This document shows positions 15,091-22,754 of a DNA stretch of 25,769 nt, piece by piece. Numbering within the stretch: position 1 is the stretch's first letter; every line of letters starts with the position of its first letter. The notes beneath the pieces were generated by a model. It was not told the DNA's origin, did not search any database, and saw only the letters and a list, made by a program, of their open reading frames with translations. Source of the DNA: an uncultured Clostridia bacterium (GTDB taxonomy: Bacteria > Bacillota > Clostridia > Oscillospirales > CAG-272); contig CAJONA010000034.1 in the NCBI GenBank assembly GCA_905235755.1, positions 1 through 25,769 on the forward strand. Direction: 5' to 3'. Made by a program: the position numbers and the translations under genes.

Positions 15091-16412
15091 ATGCAATACA
15101 AGACCGAATATTTAAACGAGCTTATGACTACTGTCGTAAAGCGCAATCCCGGAGAGCCGGAGTTTCATCAGGCTGTCAGCGAGATGTTTGAATCGCTTGA
15201 CAATGTCTTGCCGCGCCATCCCGAATTTATAAAATCCGGAGTTCTCGAAAGGATCGTCGAGCCGGAGCGCACGATAAAATTCCGCGTTCCGTGGACAGAT
15301 GACAAAGGAAACGTTCATGTCAACAGAGGATTCAGAGTTCAGTTCAACAGCGCGATAGGTCCGTATAAAGGCGGTCTGCGTTTCCATCCGTCCGTTTACG
15401 AGGGAATAATGAAATTTCTCGGATTTGAACAGATATTCAAAAACTCGCTCACAGGGCTGCCGATAGGCGGCGCGAAGGGCGGTTCGGACTTCGATCCGAA
15501 GGGCAAATCCGACAATGAGATAATGAACTTTTGCCAGAGCTTTATGAGTGAACTTTACAGACACATCGGCGCCGACGTGGATGTACCGGCGGGCGATATA
15601 GGCGTCGGCGGCAGAGAGATAGGCTATCTTTTCGGTCAGTACAAACGCCTGACGGGCAATTTTAACGGCGTGCTGACAGGGAAAGGGCTGTCATACGGCG
15701 GAAGTCTTGCGAGAACGGAAGCGACCGGCTACGGACTTTGCTATTTCACGAGCGAAATGTTGAAATCAAAGAATAAATCGTTCGATGGCGCACGCGTCGT
15801 CGTGTCCGGCTCCGGCAACGTCGCAATATACGCCAATGAAAAGGCGACGCAGCTCGGCGCGAAAGTCGTCGCCATGTCCGACTCAAACGGCTATATATAC
15901 GATCCTAACGGCGTCGACGTCGCCGCTGTAAAGGACATAAAGGAAGTCCGCCGCGCGAGAATAAAAGAGTATCTTAATTACCGTCCCGACGCGGAATATC
16001 ACGAGGGCTGCAGCGGTATCTGGGCGATAAAATGCGACATCGCATTGCCGTGCGCGACGCAAAACGAGATAGACGAAGCGTCGGCGAAGATACTCGCCTC
16101 GAACGGCTGTTATGCCGTCGCCGAAGGCGCTAATATGCCGTCCACTCCGGAAGCAATCGAAATCTATCGTCAAAACGGCATATTGTTCGCACCCGCAAAA
16201 GCGTCGAATGCAGGAGGCGTCGCCACGTCCGCTCTTGAAATGTCGCAGAATTCCATGTCGATCAGAAGCTCCGCGGCATAATGAAAAACATCTACGAAAG
16301 CTGCGTCAGCGCCGCCGCCGAGTACGGCAAAGCCGGAGATCTTCTCATCGGAGCGAATATCGCGGGATTTTTGAAAGTTGCGGACGCGATGCTCGCACAA
16401 GGCAACGTGTAA
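15091..16412 (+). pseudogene. gdhA: NADP-type glutamate dehydrogenase, frame broken near the C-terminus
   Basis: Hexameric enzyme making glutamate from 2-oxoglutarate and ammonia. The N-terminal domain has GGLRFHP and GGAKGGSDFDP with catalytic K129; the nucleotide-binding domain has VSGSGNVA and VAMSDSNG. The first frame runs to M389 (LEMSQNSM, 16255-16257) and then reads seven foreign residues to a stop at 16279-16281. The true continuation is in another frame: VDQKLRGIMKNIYESC from 16257, ending FLKVADAMLAQGNV with TAA at 16410-16412. Relatives have eight residues (pattern RLxWxxEx) between these pieces, so about 25 nt are missing. Repaired, the protein would be about 448 aa, as expected. 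The lost segment is in a conserved C-terminal helix region. It is a single-gene unit with a very strong promoter and its own terminator, which argues against a decaying gene and for sequence error. Confidence 0.92.
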
Positions 16413-16425
16413 ATAACAAATACCG

Positions 16426-16457
16426 AACGGACAATGAAAATTGTCCGTTTCTTTTAT
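16426..16457 (+). terminator. Terminator after gdhA
   Basis: AACGGACAAT (16426-16435) pairs perfectly with ATTGTCCGTT (16440-16449) around a GAAA loop. TTCTTTTAT follows. Confidence 0.92.
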
Positions 16458-16475
16458 AAATTTACAAGAAACGTA

Positions 16476-16504
16476 TTTACAAATTTTATTTTATAGGGTA
16501 AAAT
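16476..16504 (+). promoter_or_regulatory. Promoter of the pyrH-to-polC operon
   Basis: TTTACA (16476-16481), a 17-bp spacer and TAAAAT (16499-16504). GGAGG (16533-16537) and the pyrH ATG at 16542 follow. I find no other clear promoter before polC. Confidence 0.78.
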
Positions 16505-16541
16505 ATATATAAAGAATATAAATTCGGTATTCGGAGGCATT

Positions 16542-17267
16542 ATGAACAGCACTGCAAAATACAAAAGAGTACTCATAAAACTTTCCGGTGAGGCGCTTTC
16601 CGCCGGAAACGATGGGATACTCGATTATAATTTTATGGAAAAGACATGCGGCGTTATAAAAAGATGCGTCGATATGGGCGTACAGGTCAGCATCGTCGTC
16701 GGCGGCGGCAATATATGGCGCGGACGTCAGGGCGTGAATATGGACCGCACGCGCGCCGACCATATGGGTATGCTCGCGACTGCTATCAACTGTCTTGCGC
16801 TTCAGGATATGTTTGAAAAGATCGGGGTACATAGCCGCGTCATGACGGCGATAGAAATGAAACAGATCGCCGAACCGTACATAAGAAACAAAGCCGTTAC
16901 GCATTTGGAAGAGGGAAAAGTCGTAATATTCGGCTGCGGAATAGGAAGTCCGTTCTTCTCGACGGATACCGCCGCTGTTCTTCGCGCCGCCGAGATAAAT
17001 GCGGATATCGTTCTTTTGGCAAAGAACGTCGACGGCGTATACACTGCCGATCCGAAATTAGATCCTTCGGCGGAGAAGATCTCGTCGATAGAGTATATCG
17101 AAATACTGAAAAAAGGGCTCAAAGTCCTCGACTTTACGGCGACGTCGTTCAGTATGGAAAACCATATACCGATACTGCTGTTCGGACTTGATGATCCGGA
17201 AAATATAATCCGCGCAGTAAACGGCGAGGAAATAGGCACGATAGTAAGCGAACATTGCGGGAACTGA
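16542..17267 (+). CDS. pyrH: UMP kinase
   Basis: 241 aa, normal for the hexameric bacterial enzyme, which phosphorylates UMP to UDP and belongs to the amino acid kinase fold. Near the N-terminus KRVLIKLSGEAL gives the phosphate-binding lysine and glycine; VVGGGNIWRG and MDRTRADHMGMLATAIN are the UMP-binding and family-specific motifs; LAKNVDGVYTADP is the ATP-binding part. The start is set by GGAGG. It opens the long operon; rpsB and tsf, which often precede pyrH, are absent, and the gene to the left is gdhA behind a terminator. frr follows after 36 bp. Confidence 0.97.
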   Translation: MNSTAKYKRVLIKLSGEALSAGNDGILDYNFMEKTCGVIKRCVDMGVQVSIVVGGGNIWRGRQGVNMDRTRADHMGMLATAINCLALQDMFEKIGVHSRVMTAIEMKQIAEPYIRNKAVTHLEEGKVVIFGCGIGSPFFSTDTAAVLRAAEINADIVLLAKNVDGVYTADPKLDPSAEKISSIEYIEILKKGLKVLDFTATSFSMENHIPILLFGLDDPENIIRAVNGEEIGTIVSEHCGN

Positions 17268-17303
17268 TTCCCGTCGGAAATATAATGAAAAGGAGACACC
17301 GAA

Positions 17304-17848
17304 ATGAAACTTGAGAAAAAAGAATTTGAAACGAGAATGCAAAAGTCGATCTCATCATACGAAAGCGAGCTTGAAACGATACGCGTCGGCAGAGCCAATC
17401 CGAACGTGCTTGGCAAAATAACGGTCGATTACTGGGGCACTCCCACGCCGATAACGCAGGTCGGCAACGTATCTGTCCCCGACGCGAGAACGCTTCTTAT
17501 CACGCCGTGGGAGGCAAGCCTCGTCAAAGCGGTCGAAAAGGCGATCAACATGAGCGACCTCGGAATAAATCCGCAGAACGACGGTAAATCGATCTCCCGC
17601 CGCTCACAGAGGAACGCAGAAAAGACCTTCAAAAGCAGGTCGCAAAGCTCGGTGAGGAAGCAAAGGTAGCTATACGCAACATCCGCCGCGACGCAAACGA
17701 TATCTGCAAGAAGATGAAAAAAGACTCGCAGATGACGGAAGACGAGCAAAAAATATCCGAAAAAGAAATTCAGGATCTCACGGACAGCTACATCAAAAAG
17801 ATCGATCAGATAACGGAAGCAAAGCAGAAAGAGATACTTGAAATTTAA
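17304..17848 (+). pseudogene. frr: Ribosome recycling factor, frame broken by an inferred 10-nt deletion
   Basis: RRF splits the post-termination ribosome together with EF-G and is essential in bacteria studied. The first frame (AAAAGGAG upstream, ATG 17304) reads a normal N-terminus, then SYESELETIRVGRANP, LLITPWE and NPQNDGKSI (to I97, 17592-17594). It then leaves the frame and stops at 17669. From 17594 another frame reads LPPLTEERRKDLQKQVAKLG and continues to TAA at 17846-17848, matching the RRF C-terminus. Known RRFs have three residues (type R-x-x) between the Ile and LPPLTEERR, so about 10 nt are missing. Repaired length is about 184 aa, as usual. A dead sole frr copy should be lethal, so sequence error is the leading explanation. 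Confidence 0.93.
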
Positions 17849-17857
17849 AATAATATA

Positions 17858-17877
17858 ACAGCCGTTAATACGGCTGT
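17858..17877 (+). other. Stem-loop between frr and uppS
   Basis: ACAGCCGT (17858-17865) pairs perfectly with ACGGCTGT (17870-17877) around a TAAT loop. No T tract follows, so it is not a standard terminator; it may be an mRNA processing or stability element within the operon. Confidence 0.6.
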
Positions 17878-17899
17878 AATCGTGTTTAAGGAGCGATCT

Positions 17900-18586
17900 A
17901 TGTCTCAAAGTAAGACAAACGGCTTAAACCACATCGCGTTTATAATGGACGGAAACGGCCGCTGGGCGAAAAAACGTCATAAAAAGCGTGAATATGGTCA
18001 TATACGCGGCGCGGAGGTCTTTCGCAAGATAGTGCGTCATTGCGCCGATCTCGGTATCGACGCCGTGACGGTCTATGCGTTTTCCACGGAAAACTGGAAG
18101 AGGCCGAAAAGTGAAGTCAACGCTATAATGTCGCTTTGCAGAAAATATATCGACGAAGCGCTCGCCTCCGACGCTGAGGCGTCAGTCGTTTTTCTCGGAG
18201 ACAAAAGCGCTTTCGACGCTAAAATGAGAAGTGAAATGGAAAAGCTTGAGGCAAAGACCGCCCATTATCGGAAAAAGATATGCATTGCATTCAATTACGG
18301 CGGACATGCCGAAATAGTTGACGCCGTAAATGCGCTTATCGCGGGCGGCAAAACGCATATAACCGAAGAAGATATCACAGGCGCGATCTATTCGGGCATT
18401 GTCCCGCCGCCCGACATCATCGTCAGAACCGGCGGGGAATACAGACTGTCGAACTTTTTGCTGTGGCAGTCAGCGTATTCGGAACTGTTTTTCACCGAAA
18501 CGCTGTGGCCTGATTTCACGTCCGATGAGCTCGACGGTATTATAGAAGAATTCGGCAAGCGTAAAAGACGCTTTGGCGGAGTTTGA
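17900..18586 (+). CDS. uppS: Undecaprenyl diphosphate synthase (cis-prenyltransferase)
   Basis: 228 aa from ATG 17900. It condenses isopentenyl diphosphate onto farnesyl diphosphate to make the C55 cell-wall lipid carrier. HIAFIMDGNGRWAKKR contains catalytic D17; AFSTENWKRP, NYGG and RTGGEYRLSNFLLWQSAYSE (the substrate-binding RxG region) follow. A GTG start at 17882 is possible, but AAGGAG at 17888-17893 sits inside that extension and is well placed for ATG 17900. Its substrates come from the MEP pathway, to which dxr and ispG of this operon belong. Its end overlaps the leader of cdsA, with a 14-bp gap to the ATG. Confidence 0.97.
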   Translation: MSQSKTNGLNHIAFIMDGNGRWAKKRHKKREYGHIRGAEVFRKIVRHCADLGIDAVTVYAFSTENWKRPKSEVNAIMSLCRKYIDEALASDAEASVVFLGDKSAFDAKMRSEMEKLEAKTAHYRKKICIAFNYGGHAEIVDAVNALIAGGKTHITEEDITGAIYSGIVPPPDIIVRTGGEYRLSNFLLWQSAYSELFFTETLWPDFTSDELDGIIEEFGKRKRRFGGV

Positions 18587-18600
18587 TCCTGGAGGTTTAT

Positions 18601-19476
18601 ATGGCAAAAAAAGATTTGTCAAAAAGAGTTATCACGGCAGCGATATGCCTTGCGATATTTATACCGATACTTGTTTTTTCGAGCGAAGTTCCGCTTATTT
18701 TGGTTAGCCTTATCGGAATTATGGCGCTTATCGCAAATAACGAGATATGCGGCTGCGTCGGCGTGAAAAAATCGCTTTATATGCTATTGCCGACTTATGC
18801 GTTCACAGCCGCTTCGGTTGTATTCAGTGCAATCTTCGCACTTACCGATAATATCGGCTTTGATCTGTTCGCAATGATAATATTCGGGATACTGTTTTTG
18901 TATGTGTTCTTTATGTTTGCGGCGTCTATGCTTTCAAACGGCGGCGTCAGATTTTCACAGGTCGGCGAAGTCGTTGCGGTTACGGTGTATATTGTGATCG
19001 GATTTTTGTCAATGATATTCCTCAGATATAATACCGGAGATGTCGGCGGATATAATTTTATGCTTATATTTATGGGCGTTTGGTTCACCGATTCCGCCGC
19101 GTATTTCATCGGCCGCGCGTTCGGCAAGAAAAAGCTCATCGAAGACGTCAGCCCGAACAAAACGGTCGCCGGCGCTGTCGGCGGACTTTTCGGCGGCGTG
19201 CTCGGATACGCAATATATGCGCTGATCCTTCAACTTGCATATGGGATAAAGGTAAATTATATTTACCTCGTCGTACTTGCGCTCATCGTGGCTGTCGTGG
19301 ATCAGATAGGCGACCTTATAGCGTCGTTTATCAAGAGGGAACATAATTTAAAGGATTACGGAAAGCTGTTTCCGGGACACGGCGGCGTTATGGACAGACT
19401 CGATTCGGCGCTCGCCGTCGCACCGGTGATTTTATTCTTGCTTTACTTTACGAAGTTAACAGTATTCACGTTATGA
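18601..19476 (+). CDS. cdsA: Phosphatidate cytidylyltransferase (CDP-diglyceride synthase)
   Basis: 291 aa from ATG 18601, preceded by GGAGGT. This integral membrane enzyme converts phosphatidic acid and CTP to CDP-diacylglycerol, the precursor of acidic phospholipids. There are about eight hydrophobic segments. The family signature lies at about 244-268: IKREHNLKDYG then LFPGHGGVMDRLD, ending in the metal-binding DRLD (265-268). SPNKTVAGAVGG earlier is also conserved. A TTG start at 18583 would add six residues, but the GGAGGT lies within them. The last four bases, ATGA, overlap the start of dxr, so the genes are translationally coupled. Confidence 0.96.
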   Translation: MAKKDLSKRVITAAICLAIFIPILVFSSEVPLILVSLIGIMALIANNEICGCVGVKKSLYMLLPTYAFTAASVVFSAIFALTDNIGFDLFAMIIFGILFLYVFFMFAASMLSNGGVRFSQVGEVVAVTVYIVIGFLSMIFLRYNTGDVGGYNFMLIFMGVWFTDSAAYFIGRAFGKKKLIEDVSPNKTVAGAVGGLFGGVLGYAIYALILQLAYGIKVNYIYLVVLALIVAVVDQIGDLIASFIKREHNLKDYGKLFPGHGGVMDRLDSALAVAPVILFLLYFTKLTVFTL

Positions 19477-20630
19477 TAAAAAGCGTAAACATACTCGGCG
19501 TCAGCGGCTCGATAGGCACGCAAAGCGCCGATGTTGTTAAAAATCTCGGATATCGCGTTCGCGCGATATCCGTATCTAAAAACATAGAAATCGCAAAAAA
19601 ATATATAGCGGATGTGCGTCCGGAGATATGCGCCGTAGAGGATGAATCGCTCGGACAAGCTCTCGAAAACGACGTTTTCGGCTCGGGAGTGAAGATCGTA
19701 TACGGCCAAGGGGCGTCGTCTGTCGCCGCATCTGCCGATGCCGACATCTGCATAAATGCGATAAGCGGTTTTGCGGGACTTTTACCCGCAATGACCTCGC
19801 TCTACCACACGTCGCGCCTTGCGATAGCGAATAAAGAAACGCTTGTCGCGGCGGGATTTTTTGTCAAAAAGACCGCAAAAGAAAACGGCGTCGAGCTGAT
19901 CCCCGTCGACAGTGAGCACAGCGCGATATTTCAGTGTATAAACGGCAGCGGAAAGGATGTAAAGCGTCTCATTTTGACGTGTTCGGGCGGCGCGTTTTAT
20001 AAAAAAACAAGGGAAGAACTGCAAAACGTCAGTCTTTCTTCGGCACTCGATCATCCCACATGGAATATGGGCGGAAAGATAACCGTCGACTGCGCGACGC
20101 TGATGAATAAGGGGCTTGAAGTTATCGAGGCGATGCATCTTTTCGATATTCCGGCAGACAAAATTTCTGTCGTCATACATCGGGAAAGCATAATTCATTC
20201 GATGGTCGAATATGTTGATAACGCCGTTCTTGCTCAGCTCGGCTCGCCGGATATGCGTTTGCCCATACAATACGCGCTGACGTATCCGGACAGGACAGCG
20301 TCGCTCTCGGAGCCGCTCGATCTTACAAAGATCAAGTCGCTGACGTTTGATACGCCCGATATTGTCACTTTTCCGTCGCTTGCTCTTGCGTACGACGCCG
20401 CGCGCACCGGAGGTAACGCTCCGTGCGTCATGAATGCGGCAAATGAGGTGGCGGTGGAGAAATTCATGCGCGGCGAAATACGTTTTCCCGATATTTACAA
20501 TATCACAAGGGCAACGGTGGACGCCGTTCCTTTTTCGAAGCTTTCGTCTGTCGACGACGTCTTGATGTGCCATAAAAAAGCTGCCGAGACGGCTGACGAG
20601 ATCTCAAAATCATATAGTTTAGCGGAGTGA
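19473..20630 (+). CDS. dxr: 1-deoxy-D-xylulose 5-phosphate reductoisomerase
   Basis: 385 aa. It converts DXP to MEP with NADPH and a divalent metal, the committed step of the MEP isoprenoid pathway and the target of fosmidomycin. The NADPH fold is LGVSGSIGTQS near the N-terminus; ANKETLVAAG, PVDSEHSAIFQ (metal ligands Asp and Glu), TCSGGAF (flexible loop), HPTWNMGGKITVDCATLMNK and EAMHLF are canonical. VIHRESIIHSMVE replaces the usual VIHPQSIIHS by two residues, a mild variation. The ATG sits in the ATGA overlap with cdsA. rseP follows after 4 bp. Confidence 0.98.
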   Translation: MIKSVNILGVSGSIGTQSADVVKNLGYRVRAISVSKNIEIAKKYIADVRPEICAVEDESLGQALENDVFGSGVKIVYGQGASSVAASADADICINAISGFAGLLPAMTSLYHTSRLAIANKETLVAAGFFVKKTAKENGVELIPVDSEHSAIFQCINGSGKDVKRLILTCSGGAFYKKTREELQNVSLSSALDHPTWNMGGKITVDCATLMNKGLEVIEAMHLFDIPADKISVVIHRESIIHSMVEYVDNAVLAQLGSPDMRLPIQYALTYPDRTASLSEPLDLTKIKSLTFDTPDIVTFPSLALAYDAARTGGNAPCVMNAANEVAVEKFMRGEIRFPDIYNITRATVDAVPFSKLSSVDDVLMCHKKAAETADEISKSYSLAE

Positions 20631-20634
20631 ATTT

Positions 20635-21669
20635 ATGTCAATTTTATACGTTCTTTTGGCGATACTGCTTTTCGGCGTGCTGATATTTGTACACGAGCTC
20701 GGACACTTTTTGACAGCGAGACTGTTCAAGGTCAAAGTAAACGAGTTTTCGATAGGCATGGGCCCGAAAATAATATCCAAAACGTCGAAAAAGACCGGCA
20801 CGGCATATTCTTGGCGCGCTCTTCCGATAGGCGGTTTTGTAAGTATGGAGGGCGAGGACAGATCGTCCGACGACGAGGGCGCGTTCTGCAAGAAGCCCGT
20901 ATGGCAAAGAATGATCATCACCGCGGCAGGCTCGCTTACAAATATACTTGTCGGTTTTCTCGTCATGTTCATATTGATGTCAAACTCCGTTCTGTTTTCA
21001 AATACGGTCGCGTCGTTTACCGATACGGCGGTGTCGAACGAATGGATCCAAGAGGGCGACAAAATCGTAAAAATAGGCAATCTCAATACACATACCGGCA
21101 ACGACGTCGTATATGCGATAACAAGATACGGTACGTCGGCGACAAATGTGACTGTGCTCAGAGACGGAGAAAAGATGACTTTTGAAGTTGTATTCGGCAC
21201 GACCGAAAACGGCGGCTATTTGTACGGAGAACGCGATTTCTATCTTTGGACGGAGAACGCTATCGACAACGGCGGCTTTTTCACGCTTTTAAAGCACTCG
21301 TTTTTCCAATCGAAGCTGATGATAACGATGGTCCTCGACTCGCTGTCCGATCTCATCGTCGGAAAGTATTCTATCAAGGAGCTTTCCGGTCCTGTCGGAG
21401 TAACGGAAGTCATAAGCGACGCGGCAAGTCAGCACGACGGCACTGTTTGGCTGTACTTCGTCCTTATAGCGATGAACCTCGGCGTTGTCAATCTTATGCC
21501 CATACCGGCGCTTGACGGCGGCAGGCTCGTGTTCATGCTCATCGAACTTATAATACGCAAGCCCGTGCCTGAAAAAGTGGAGAACGCTATACACACGGTG
21601 GGCATGGTTCTGCTGCTTGCGTTTATGCTTATAATCACCGTAAAGGACGTAATAAATCTATTTGTTTAG
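20635..21669 (+). CDS. rseP: RseP-type membrane zinc metalloprotease (site-2 protease)
   Basis: 344 aa, the short one-PDZ form seen in Bacillota (RasP-like). It cuts substrates within the membrane, such as anti-sigma factors and signal-peptide remnants. The zinc motif HELGH (H20-H24) is in the first membrane helix; a PDZ domain lies at about 125-185; NLMPIPALDGG near the C-terminus supplies the third ligand (D294). About four membrane segments are seen. GGAG overlaps the end of dxr. The neighbours dxr and cdsA are the usual partners of this gene in Clostridia. The substrate here is unknown; no sigma/anti-sigma pair is in the window. Confidence 0.95.
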   Translation: MSILYVLLAILLFGVLIFVHELGHFLTARLFKVKVNEFSIGMGPKIISKTSKKTGTAYSWRALPIGGFVSMEGEDRSSDDEGAFCKKPVWQRMIITAAGSLTNILVGFLVMFILMSNSVLFSNTVASFTDTAVSNEWIQEGDKIVKIGNLNTHTGNDVVYAITRYGTSATNVTVLRDGEKMTFEVVFGTTENGGYLYGERDFYLWTENAIDNGGFFTLLKHSFFQSKLMITMVLDSLSDLIVGKYSIKELSGPVGVTEVISDAASQHDGTVWLYFVLIAMNLGVVNLMPIPALDGGRLVFMLIELIIRKPVPEKVENAIHTVGMVLLLAFMLIITVKDVINLFV

Positions 21670-21679
21670 GAAAGATCAA

Positions 21680-22750
21680 ATGAACAGAAGAAACACAAAG
21701 CAAGTTTCTGTCGGAGGAGTGAAAATAGGCGGCTCTGCGCCTATAACGGTGCAGTCGATGACGAATGTGCCGTCGAGCGACTTTGCCGCCGTAAAGGCGC
21801 AGATTTCGGCCCTTAAAGACGCCGGATGCGACATCGTGCGTCTGACCGTGCCCGACAAAGCGAGCGTTGAAACGATATATAAACTCAAAAGCGAAAATAC
21901 AGACATCCCGCTCGTAGCCGACATACATTTCGATTACAGGCTTGCTATAGCGGCGGCGGCGGCCGGAGTAGACAAAATAAGGATAAATCCCGGAAATATC
22001 GGCGACGATGACCGCGTAAAAGCAGTCGTGAACGCGTGCAGAACGCGAAATATCCCGATACGCATAGGCGTCAACAGCGGCTCGCTCGAAAAACATATCT
22101 TGAGTAAATACGGCTCGCCGACGCCGGCGGCACTCGCCGAAAGCGCGCTGTATCACGCGTCGCTGCTTGAAAAATTCGATTTTGACGATATAGTTATTTC
22201 GGTAAAATCGAGCGACGTTGCTACGATGATAGCGGCGAACAGGATACTTTCCGAAAAATGCCCGTATCCGCTTCACCTCGGCGTGACGGAGGCGGGAAGC
22301 GCGTCTGCCGGAACAGTCAAAAGCGCCGTGGGTATAGGTGCGCTGTTAAGCTGCGGGATAGGCGACACCATCCGCGTGTCGCTCACGGACGATCCCGTCA
22401 AAGAAATCAAGGCGGGGCGCGATATACTTTGCGCGCTCGGACTTTATAACGGCGGCTATTACGACGTTATTTCCTGCCCGACGTGCGGCAGGACGAAAAT
22501 AGATCTTATAAAGATCAGCGGCGAAGTGGAAAAAAGGCTTGCTCTCATGCCAAAGCCGAAGCGGAAGATAACGGTCGCCGTAATGGGCTGCGTCGTTAAC
22601 GGACCGGGCGAAGCTGCGAACGCCGACATCGGCATCGCGGGCGGCGCGGGCGAGGCGGTCCTGTTCAAAAAGGACAAGATAATCAAAAAAATCAGCGAGG
22701 AGTACATAGTGGACGAGCTCATTGCAATGATAAAAGAGCTCGACTGTTGA
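21680..22750 (+). CDS. ispG: 4-hydroxy-3-methylbut-2-en-1-yl diphosphate synthase (IspG/GcpE)
   Basis: 356 aa from ATG 21680. This 4Fe-4S enzyme converts MEcPP to HMBPP, the penultimate MEP step. The N-terminal TIM barrel begins VSVGGVKIGG and has QSMTN and ADIHFDYRLA; the C-terminal domain carries the cluster ligands C266 and C269 (SCPTCGRT), C304 (GCVVNGPGE) and E311. A TTG at 21662 inside the end of rseP is possible, but AGGAAAG directly upstream supports ATG 21680. Only 4 nt separate it from polC. It lies in the same transcript as dxr and uppS, tying precursor supply to cell-wall carrier synthesis. Confidence 0.97.
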   Translation: MNRRNTKQVSVGGVKIGGSAPITVQSMTNVPSSDFAAVKAQISALKDAGCDIVRLTVPDKASVETIYKLKSENTDIPLVADIHFDYRLAIAAAAAGVDKIRINPGNIGDDDRVKAVVNACRTRNIPIRIGVNSGSLEKHILSKYGSPTPAALAESALYHASLLEKFDFDDIVISVKSSDVATMIAANRILSEKCPYPLHLGVTEAGSASAGTVKSAVGIGALLSCGIGDTIRVSLTDDPVKEIKAGRDILCALGLYNGGYYDVISCPTCGRTKIDLIKISGEVEKRLALMPKPKRKITVAVMGCVVNGPGEAANADIGIAGGAGEAVLFKKDKIIKKISEEYIVDELIAMIKELDC

Positions 22751-22754
22751 AAAA

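Noticed and set aside
18579..18592. GAGTTTGATCCTGG, the same 14 bases as the conserved start of bacterial 16S rRNA
   Set aside because: The bases after it do not continue as 16S; they are the end of uppS and the GGAGGT ribosome binding site of cdsA. A chance match, though a 16S primer could anneal here.
19782..20573. Long minus-strand open frame opposite dxr
   Set aside because: Antisense to highly conserved dxr motifs, rich in Arg and Cys, no ribosome binding site seen.
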